The notes under the pieces are model-generated. The model saw nothing but the letters and a program-made list of their open reading frames with translations, did no database searches and was not told the origin of the DNA. A DNA stretch of 64,000 bases from the NCBI GenBank assembly GCA_000469685.2, contig LS997564.1, positions 29,912,959 to 29,976,958 on the forward strand. Reading direction: 5' to 3'. This document shows, one piece after another, positions 23,601-34,300 of this stretch (positions are counted from its first letter, which is position 1; every line of letters begins with the position of its first letter). A program made the position numbers and the translations under genes. Source of the DNA: Haemonchus contortus. Lineage: Eukaryota; Nematoda; Chromadorea; Rhabditida; Trichostrongylidae.

Positions 23601-25354
23601 GGCTCTGGCCTAAGTTTCGCTCAGGAGTCAGCAACATTGTAATGAGTGGAATGTGGAAAATGAATATGAAGGAGAATATGAAACTGTGTTTTCCCTACAG
23701 AGGCTTACCGCAATTATGGCTAATTTTGCATAGAACATTTGAGCATGAGCTGGATTTCAGATGGAGTGTGGTAAGTTTTTATAATGTCATCGAGATTTTA
23801 TGCAGGGATCCGAGAAGACCAAAAGTTAGAGACGAGAAAAATTTTGAGCAATGAAATGGCTCTTGCGGAAGTAGTATGCTCGAGAAACGGCGGATTTTCA
23901 TCTCCTTAACTTCGAAGAAAGGTTGTATTGAATCACATTTTGAACTGGACTTCCTCGTGAAAGGGATAACTGCAACGAAACAGACACTCAGACCGTCTAT
24001 GGGAGTTGTACCCTTGCCGAAGCTGAAGATCCATTCGAATGACGCCATCCGTTCTTTTAAATCCTATAAGAAATATTTTTTTCAGAAGTTTGACCCAACC
24101 GACATGCAGTTTACACGTGCTTGAGTTCCTCCATATTTACCAACATGAGTCAGCTGACCACCCAGCTACAGCCTCTCCTCAGAAGTAATAGTTTGACCAC
24201 TATCACCATGCTATTTAGGTACCCTTGTGCGCTTCCCTTTTCAAATACTCTTCAGTGAAGTTATGCGTATTTTGCGCCATTCACCCCGATCTAGCCACTG
24301 TGATGAATTTCGACGCCCATGACTTGATCCAACTGGACCTTTCCCCGGAGACGGGCGTTAGGAACGATTTTGGGTAATCGATTTGCCGCACGCGGCTGTC
24401 GCGGACCACTCATTCGCCGTTATTACAGCTCTAGCGTCCTTCATACAGCTCAATCGATATGCGATCATTATTTTATGCATAATTCTACTATTAGTACTTT
24501 TGCTCTTGTATTTCCTACCTACTGCTGCATCTTGCTACATTCCTTCGCGCGCGACGTCCCTCTCACCGCGACGCGACCATTTCGTTCCTAACGCACCATA
24601 CCCCCTTTCCCCCTACCAGAGTACTGTTTGTATGGGAAACATTTACAGGCAGACTAGTTGGCGTGATATTTGATCCTGTAGTCTTAGAAACGCCGAACTG
24701 CGACTTCCTATCCTATTGCCGAATACGTGAAATATAACTTCTTGCCAATGCTTACAAATGACCGCGATCGACTTTCACCACGACGGGGAACGGGCAGAAT
24801 GGAAGGAATCAAATCCATGACGTCGCACTCGCCCTAGTAAGGGATGAAGGGTCCTAACGCGACTGCCGTCCGCTGGTCTATGAAAAACGCTGGAATAACA
24901 ACCGTATTCAGCTCACTGAATCCCCGAGAAAGAGGCATTTCATCACAAGTGCAGCACATACATGTCATGTCGTCTGGAAATCATGTGACATAGGCCGTTG
25001 CCCAACCTCGCCGATCAACATTTCCTTTGCTTTTCATAAGATCAGCACTGTTATTCCAATCTGGTACGCATGCTGTACTTGGCTGACATCTTGACGTTCC
25101 ACTGTTCCAGAGCCGGTAAGGGTCAGTTATCGGTCTCGACTGTCGTCCGAGTACTCGCTGAACTCTTCCTTTGAACTGAATATTGCAGGTAAGATCTCCT
25201 CTTGGATGTACTACGAAGTATATAAATGAGTCCAAAAAGATCACTTTGCCGCGTTAACATCGTCATCCTTTCAGCGTTAAACAACCTGACTTCACAACTT
25301 CCTAGCTGTTGAAGAAAATTGTGAAACCAGCCTGGAATTGCACGAACTGCGAGA
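23600..25354 (+). other. Intergenic module of the kelch array, left edge (5' region of copy 1)
   Basis: From about 23600 (ggcctaagtttcgctcagga) this stretch is homologous to 46020-47044 and 58200-59658, which lie between kelch genes. Shared blocks include tttgagc(at)tgagctggatt, atgggagttgt.cccttaccgaagctgaag and gttccactgt.cca.agccgg. It must contain the promoter region of copy 1. A dispersed repeat is inserted at about 24374-24600. The left limit marks the boundary of the duplicated array. Confidence 0.65.
24374..24600 (+). repeat. Dispersed repeat with SLSPRRD-type frame, copy 1
   Basis: Starts cgatttgccgcacgcggctg and ends ccatttcgttcctaacgcacc. One frame reads a hydrophobic segment then SRATSLSPRRDHFVPNAP. 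Related copies are at 30985-31195 (minus) and 32820-33045 (plus). Origin unknown. Confidence 0.65.
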
Positions 25355-28300
25355 ATGTCGGGCTCGCTTCTAGCAAACAGTAACGTGGAGGAAATTTTCG
25401 AATTCAAGGTAAAGAACGAAAATACTCACCTAATGTTGGTAGCAAAATTTATGTCGTTTAAAGCACTGAAGCCATGTACCATTAGTTGAAGGTGATAAAA
25501 ATGGTTTCTGAGACTCGCAGCTAAATCTACACCCCGAAAAATTGGCGGACGAGTTGCGCGCGACATTTGTCAACTTTTTGCGACAACTGTCTAGCTTAAA
25601 ATCAGGCAATTCGTTGCGGGATCATTAGCAGCTACCTCTCAACTTCGATCAATGCGACATTCCCTCTTATTTTTCTAATCCCTACGCTATTCTATTCTAT
25701 TATTCTAATCTGATGACTGTTATATACTACAAGATTCTCTGCTGAACGTTATTCTGCTGCCGTTCTGCTGGATACCCCGCGCTAACCGAGGCTCAAGCAC
25801 TGTTCGCATTTCATTTGTGTGTTTTTATTCTGCTGGTACTACATTCTACTTGTTATCCATTCACACTCTGGCTTTTCTAACTCATATTCCGTATTTGAAA
25901 ATTCTGACTCTACTTTGCAGTGACTTTGTATTTGACGCTGCTTTAATTATAATTCTGTTATTGCTATTCACCGCAGCAGTGGATACTGGGAAACACTTGT
26001 AGTGAAATTCAATCTACATTTATTGCTTCTTCGTTTCTAACCTTTGTTTTTCAATTGTTCTTGCGCCTTTTGAAAATCATTCTGTGTATTGCTTTCATTA
26101 GCTATCTTTCAGTTTTTTTTTGCTTGAATTCTCTCCTAGTCATGCATTTATGCGGCAGCATAGGACTGAATTGTGGGAGGACTTATATGATTCTACCCCT
26201 TTTCATTTTTATGCTGCTTTGGAGGTGAATTCGTAACTTTCCCGCTAATGTCCACCATTCTGCCTCTCAACCAAGCAATGAGTAGTTTTCGCTGCATCTT
26301 CTCCACTTATATTCTTTAACTACTTCTACGAACTCTTCTCTTGATCAGTTTTATCCAGTAACTGTTCACAATTACAACAGCGTTATTAATTCTACAATAT
26401 GGATTAGTTCGACGATAAAATTTCATTTCTCATGTTACCTGCTGCACATGCTTCCAGTCTGCAATCTTAGAAGAATTTGAGTGTGCTAGTGTTCCAACTT
26501 TATTGTAATTTTTCAACAACTGATTATAACTTATTCGGCATACTGTCGCGGTGAATAAGTACACCGTGCTGCAGTTTGCTTAAATAGGATTGCTAGTATC
26601 ACTCTGATTTACAGTGAGTTTCGTTTCATACTATAAAGTTTTAACAGCCATTGGTCTGGGCCTTTGCTGGATGCGAGCTACCGCTTTCGCCTTCGTGTTT
26701 CTACTGGATATCGATAATTGCTTGGAATACTCCTTTTCACGTTAAGTTAAATGGATACTTCACATTACATAACATACAGAGAGCTCGAATCCGATGAGAA
26801 ATGAGGAGGAAGACGCAATCCGTGGAGGGTATAAGAGTTGGTCCCGAGGAATCTCATTCTGCTGAATTTCTTTCGAGGAAGACCTGCTCTCCCAGAAGAC
26901 ATGGATCCAGAAGAACCAGATGCCAGAGAAACACAGTGGGTGGGGTGCACGCAGTGCTGCGTTTGGGGGCACGCTGCGTGTGCGCGAGGTGTGCAACATC
27001 GAAACTGTAGAGCTTGCATGAAGGGGATATTCAGTATCCATGTTTAATGTGGGTCAAGAACACAGGGTTTAACGTAAAAAATTAAGGGTCAATGAGATAT
27101 GAAATCATCGCTGAGTTTCTACATATTGTAGAATTAATAACGCTGTTGTAATTGTGAACAGTTACTGGATAAAACTGATCAAGAGAAGAGTTCGTGGAAG
27201 TAGTTAAAGAATATAAGTGGAGAAGATGCAGCGAAAACTACTCATTGCTTGGTTGAGAGGCAGAATGGTGGACATTAGCGGGAAAGTTACGAATTCACCT
27301 CCAAAGCAGCATAAAAATGAAAAGGGGTAGAATCATATAAGTCCTCTCACAATTCAGTCCTATGCTGCCGCATAAATGCATGACTAGGAGAGAATTCAAG
27401 CAAAAAAAACTGAAAGACAGCTAATGAAAGCAATACACAGAATGATTTTCAAAAGGCGCAAGAACAAATAAAAAACAAAGGTTAGAAACGAAGAAGCAAT
27501 AAATGTAAATTAAATTTCACTACAAGTGTTTCCCAGTATCCACTGCTGCGGTGAATAGCAATAACAGAATTATAATTAAAGCAGCGTCAAATACAAAGTC
27601 ACTGCAAAGTAGAGTCAGAATTTTCAAATACGGAATACGAGTTAGAAAAGCCAGAGTGTGAATGGATAACAAGTAGAATGTAGTACCAGCAGAATAAAAA
27701 CACACAAATGAAATGCGAACAGTGCTTGAGCCTCGGTTAGCGCGGGGTATCCAGCAGAACGGCAGCAGAATAACGTTCAGCAGAGAATCTTGTAGTATAT
27801 AACAGTCATCAGATTAGAATAATAGAATAGAATAGCGTAGGGATTAGAAAAATAAGAGGGAATGTCGCATTGATCGAAGTTGAGAGGTAGCTGCTAATGG
27901 TCCCGCAACGAATTGCGTGATTTCGAGCTAGACAGTCGTCGCAAAAAGTTGACAAATGTCGCGCGCAACTCGTCCGCCAATTTTCCGGGGTGTAGATTTA
28001 GCTGTGAGTGTTTCTGAGATATACCCGTAGTATGAATTCGAGGCTCCCCCTTAAACCATACCTGTTGTTATAAGGGCGAAAAACCAATGAGGAACCAGAG
28101 ATTGTATCGTGTGAATGCCACACCCTAGTGGACGAGTTTCATCGGCTTGGTAGAGGCTGCACTCACTCTTCACAAGGGAACCAATGTAGGGAGTTGAAAC
28201 ATTTCTTATGACCCATAGCGACAGTGAAAGTAATTCTGTACAGTTATGCTTTGATCAGTTCTCTGCACGATGGGAGCAGTTGAATTCGTACAAAAACCCC

Positions 28301-31300
28301 TTACATGCCCTTCATGTCGCGGAGATCTTGCACAACCTCCACTTCCACTGCTTTTAAAAAACTTGAAGTAGACGGATTTTCTCGCTTTCTTCGCCACGGA
28401 TGTACCCCTCTACATCAACTCTTCCGCTTTTCACTCTGGAAAGGGTATCTCAAAATTATCGTGAACTGTGCCTTTAAGTCTGTCACGCCATAACCCATCC
28501 CCCCAATTTGGCAATAAAGTGCTCTAAAACTGGTGGAATTGGGCCAGAATTCAATTTTGGTTCCCCTTCCAGTAATGAGATTTTCCGTTAGGTGTATCTG
28601 CGATCGCTGCTAGGGAATACCTGACATTCCGGCACCCAGGATTATTCATGGAACTTCTCATTCAAGAGAGTCGTCCCCTTTTATTAGAAATTGCCCATTC
28701 GGGTTTCGAATAAAGAAAGCAATTATTCCCACATCCTTAGCCGATCTAGAAAGGTTGACAAAGTGCTCCAGGAGCACCAGTCCACCTTCACCTGCATTTT
28801 CTTCCTGTTCAAAATCCGCTTGTTTAGAGCGAAGCCCATCATCACTCACTAGTCACAAAGCTCTCAGAATTACGTGATGACTGTCGCTTTCGGGATGTGA
28901 CGCTGGTCGCTGAGGTAGCCAGTCACCTGAATGTGACGATCGAGTTCACCCTAGTGCTAGATTTTCCAGGGAATACGAATCAATGCCCATCGAGTCGTTC
29001 TCGCTGCCTATTCAGACTACTTTAAGGCCATGTTCTCCAGTGAAATGCTCGAATCTCGGCAGCGTACGTTCATATCTTGTGATATGAGTTGATGAGCATG
29101 TTCTTCCAATTGTTTCAGAAGAAATAGAAATGTTTGATGTCGAAGCGCCAGCGCTCGATGCTCTGATCACTTTCTGCTATTGTGGCAAGATACAAATTGA
29201 CGGCATAAACGTTGCAAGCATACTGCATGCGGCTTGCCTGCTTCAATTGGACGAAGTCCAGGTTAATCGTTGACGACCCTACTAATACTATGTGTTTAGG
29301 CAGCTCTACATAAAAGCTAACGTACACAAGTGAATGCCTAGGGAGCGTGTTGTGAGTTACTGAAGAGGCTTCTGTGTCCGTCGAACTGCCTGAAAATTCG
29401 AGCACTCGCCGATAACCACTCATGCCAAGAGCTTGTTTGCCATATTGATGACTATATCTTGAAGAATTTCCAGGTAGCCACTTCCTTTCCAAAGGCTTTT
29501 GATGACATATCCACTGCCTTTCTTCTTCAGGAGCTTATTGGCACTGAGGATTTTCATCAGCTTTCAATAAATCAAATGGTCGAGTTCCTATCGAACGACG
29601 AGCTTGTTGTAACTTCTGAGGACCAGGTAGTGTGTCATATTTAAAAGAAAAGCTCTGTTCTTATTCGGTAATCTTTTCGTACATATATCTTCGAGTCAGT
29701 TATCGACAAGAATGACTCCAGGTTTTTACTGCAGTACTCCGGTGGGTTGAGTTTGACTCGTCATCTCGAACGCATTTGCTTCCGAAGGTAGGGCAATGAG
29801 CTCCCTTATATATTAAATTCTTTTTAATGTTTGCAGCTGTTGGAGCACGTACGACTTCCTCTTTGTCGGCCGGAGTTTCTTGTCAATACAGTAAGTAAGA
29901 ATGCGCTTGTGATGACGGATGCCACCTGCCACAATCTCGTCGACCAAGCAAAGGTTAGACGCATCTCCCGGTAACCTACCCTCAGTAGATCTGCTCCTCC
30001 ACTTTGTCAGTCGCGTTTTTTGCAATTTGGTCGAAGTTTCAGAACGACCTGATTCTACAATTCTCTACACTCGAATGTCCCCGGATGAAAAGGAGACGCA
30101 CTCGAGCGTGTAAAGTGGTTACTGAAGTTATATATGTTGGTATGAGGCTTAACAAAATCATCATGAGTTTTCTTCTTTCTCAGTGTCGCTTAGACAAAAG
30201 TCCATTTGCGTTTTTTTTCCACAACAGCGACTTACATAATGGCTTTTTTGGGTATCCACCTCTATTGAGTGGTACTAGTTGATGCTCTTTTTTTCAAAAT
30301 GTGCAACTTTAGTGGGTGGAGGTAGCGAGAGGAGTGTGGAATGCCTGGATCCTGAAGGCACTAATCGTATATGGCAGTACGTAGCTCCTTTGAAGCAGGA
30401 AAGGTACAAGAGCCTCTTGATTTGTGCTTACCATTTCAAAAAGCCCCACTTCTTCAGGGAGTTCACCGGAGTAGCTGCTTTCGACAAGTTCATATACGCT
30501 GTGGGTGGCCGTGATCGGACCACTGTTATCAACAACAACGAAAGGTATTGCGCTTCCTTTGAGAAGCAGTTGAAAGGTCTTTGTTTGTAATGCTACTACT
30601 GAGTCAGTCTCGATTCGGGGTTATGTTGGTATTTCAATGAAAGTGAGGTCAGTCAAAGGTTCCTTCCTGATGAATAATTCAGAATAAAAAGCAAGTAGTT
30701 AGAAACTAATGCACGCTTGCCATAAGAACTCAGCTCAATAAATTCACGCGAATTCTAGCTCGAGCCTTAGAATTCATCTCTTTTGTCATCGTGCAGGTTT
30801 AGCTTTTAATAAAATAATCAAGCGGGGAGTCATGCCGAAAATGGTTGCTCTATTTCGCGAACCAGCGACCCAAATTCCATTCTAACAGTTCGTTGTGTTC
30901 GACATTCTTATTGTTGTACTTCTTCTTTTTTTCCTTCGATCTTATTTTTATTTGTATCTCTAGTTGCTTCTGGGTGTGGTGCAGTAGGAACGAAATTGTC
31001 GCGTCGCGGCGATAGAGGCGTCGCGCGCGAAATAATATAGCAGAATGCAGTGGCAAGTAAGAATTTCAGGGACAAAATAACTAACAGTGAAATCATGCCA
31101 TAAGTAATAACCGCATAGTGATTGAACTGTATGGAGAACGCTAGAACAGTTCTAACGAGGCAAATGGTCCGCGACAGCCGCGTGCGGCGATCGATCACAT
31201 AAAACCGTTCCTACTGCCCGTCTCCCGTTAATTCTCATTGTTATTTTTGTTAATATTCTTTTTATGTGATCCGGGGTTCCGGAACACCGTTGAACTCTCG

Positions 31301-34300
31301 TTCTTTGGAAGCCCTTTGTCTTCTTTAGTTTCACATGATGCTTTGCTCATGTATAATAATAAATCAAATCAAATACCGCTAGCTCGCACCTTTTTTCATC
31401 TTTCCTCTATAAGTCGGTTCAGCGTCGAGCTCTATAAGCTGATACTCTGAAAAAACGAGAATGCTTCGGTTTGGAAGGCGCCATGCACTTGAGTTCCTTC
31501 GAAAAGTAATTGAATTTACATGTGGTGCTCGATTTATGCTTGTAGGGGCTGATTTCTCAGAGAATGAACTGTTCAGAAGTCGCTTCAGAATGCGCTCCGA
31601 ACTCGACTTTACTCAGTGTAAAGTGGTAATATTGGGTGGTTTTTCAGTCTCCATCGTTCATTTCTGATGTGGAACCTGTATAATTGAGTCGTTTTTTCGT
31701 CATTTTCCAATCTTTGGAGGGAATTCTCTACGACCTCTTGTTGCTGGCTTTGAGGTACTTTATTATCGTAGACGGCTCACTCTATGCTCGTTGCAAGAAC
31801 ATCATGGTACATCTTATCATAGTACAAAGTTTCGCCCTTGGTTTGGCCCCAAACTTCGCTTCTAATCACGCCCAAACAACGAGTTGGTTTTTTTTTCCTT
31901 TCCATTGCCCGTCTTACATCTAAATTGTACACTGTTAGGTTCCCTGTGAAAAATGTCATTTAACATTTGAAGACAATGCCGATTTCGACTTTACGCGTCC
32001 ACGAGACCACGCCCATTTTCTTTCGGGCGCGACTGGCACCCACCGGTGGGTGCCATAGTTCCAGGACGAGCTCCTTTCTCTGGCTTAATAAATTTAGCAA
32101 TATTTCCGCGTAATAGAGGCATCAGGTCTTATCTCATCTCATATTAAACTCAGCCTTAGAATAGCACTTTGGATTTGAAGCTATGTAGGTAAGAATTTTG
32201 GTAATAATGTAAGCAGTAGGAATTCATGTGACATCCAATCAAATTGAGGATGAAGAGATCGACCTCGCGGTCACATAATCGTAAATCAGGTAATCTAAGT
32301 ACTGCCTCCACTGCTTCTAGGACACGCAAATCTTGCCAAAGTTTCCCAACCTTTTCAGCACTACTCTGGCTGAAATTGACTGTATGTTTGTAATAAATAA
32401 GCTCCAATAACACGCGTGGGCCATGTTGAATATGAATATCATGGAGTTTGTTTATAAATATGGAAATATTAAATAAGTTTCAAATGTGCAAATGAAGGAA
32501 AAAACATGGTGGTACCCAACATTTGGTGCCGCGGTCTCATGCGCCAGTCATAGTGACACTTACCGGCGGGTGCCATGGTCGTCAAAGGGTTAATGATACA
32601 TGGGTCAACTCGTGATGAAAATCTCCCTTTGAAACCATTGTCTGACGTATACCTGTCTCTGAGCGGTTTCCTGCTGTACTGTTTGCATACGCGTTGTCCG
32701 GATACTGTAGTGGCGCGGGGTTTGAACGGCGTTTTGGGAACGTCTGAACGGGCGATGAGGGTAGGTGGGATCATTTGATTACGGGTTTTCGGGAGATGGG
32801 CTGTAGGATCGGTTCTGTTTACTCGATTTGCCGCAGGCGGCTGTCGCGGATCATTTGCATCGCCGTTATTACAGCTGTGAGTTCTTCGTACAGCTTAATC
32901 GGTATGCGACTATTTTTTGGCATGATTCTATTCTTATTTCTGTTGTTCCTGCATTTCTTACCACTTGCTGCATTCCGCTACATTTATCCGCGCGCAGCGT
33001 CCCTCTCGCCGCGGCGCGACAGTTTCGTTCCAACTGCACCACATGTGGCGTTTTCCATTGGGTCTGAAATCTGTAGAAAGTACAAAACTGTTCTGGAAGA
33101 GTATGAAGAGGTTTTGAACAAAAACTGAGCACATTATCAAGGATCGGGCGTTCATTTTGTTCTTACGACTTGACTTGCTTTCCCTACTGAAATCCCGCCC
33201 CCCTATCCCTGAAGTACATTGTCATCTGCAAATCTTACCCTCCCCCATGAAAATATCATCATTGAAACCCGTCCACCTTTGTGCCCCAGCCCGTTCACGT
33301 CACCCCAATACTCCCATTCAAAGTGCCCCACTTTCCCGCCGCTACAGTACCCCGTCTCCTGCAGATCTTAGAATGGTCAGGAGGGTGAATTGCCCAGAAG
33401 AATTATCTAGCTCAGAAACTGCGTCGAATAGGCGGGTCCACGCTTAAATGCTAGGGTCCAAGCCAAACGACCGCCCCCCCCCCCCGGTGCTAATTAAAGT
33501 AGTCACGAGTAGTCATTATTCAAAACCGCCTTGGGTACCCGCCTTCGATTTTCATCACGGGTTGACCCATATATTATTAGATAGCATTTTTCACAGGGAA
33601 CCTAACAGTACAATTCAGATGTAAGAAGGGCAACTGAGAGGAAAAGAATGATTTCATGACTTGTGCGTGACGAGGAGCGAAGATTGTAGCCAAATCGGGG
33701 GCGAAAAATTGATCTATGATAAGGCGTACCGTGATGGTCTTGCAAAGAACAAAGAGTTGTCTACGATATTATAGTGCCTGAATGCCAACTCCTAGATTTT
33801 GGAGAAAAATTCCTCCAAGGATCGAAAAATGTCAAGAAATCTATTCAATTATTTCGTCGTAAATTGAAACCATGTTCTTAATGGAACCTGAAAAGAGCAG
33901 TGTTGAGTGCAGAGACTGTAGATGCAGTTATCTACAGTTTCCATATTAGAAATGAACGATCTAGACTGAACAGAAACAATCAATTATTTACATTGTACTG
34001 AGTAAAGTCGAGTACGTGGTGCAGTCTGAAGCGAATTCTGAACACTTCATTCTCAGAGAAATAAGCCCCTAAAAACATAAATTGAGCACCACATGTAATA
34101 ACGTAACTCTTCAGATATAATAGTGCTACTGACCAATGGACGGCAGACGTAGCTCCCTGTCCTTCTGATCGATGCTCATTCAGTGTAGCTGGTCTTGAAC
34201 ACCATTTCTATGTAGTAGGAGGCAGCGAGGACTGTTCCCCAGTAAGCGGGGAGGAATATTTTCGAAAGCTTGACACTGTTGAACGGTAGGAATAGCTTCG

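Larger units (their letters stand above)
25483..28476. mobile_element. MITE of the GGCACAGTTCACGATAA family, split by a foldback element
   Basis: The left part (ttgaaggtgataaaaatggtttctgag) ends at the foldback insertion. The right part resumes at 28010 (gtttctgagat...) and runs to tatcgtgaactgtgccttta at 28476. Interior blocks match the intact copy at 12481-12967. This gives an order of insertion: MITE first, foldback second. Confidence 0.7.

Noticed and set aside
25817..27705. Pair of nearly identical 61-codon hydrophobic proteins in opposite orientation
   Set aside because: They are the two inverted arms of the foldback transposon, not genes.
33473..33486. Poly-C/G runs (33473, 35231, 51983, 54583, 59939) as possible regulatory G-quadruplexes
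   Set aside because: Single homopolymer runs without four spaced tracts; likely simple slippage.
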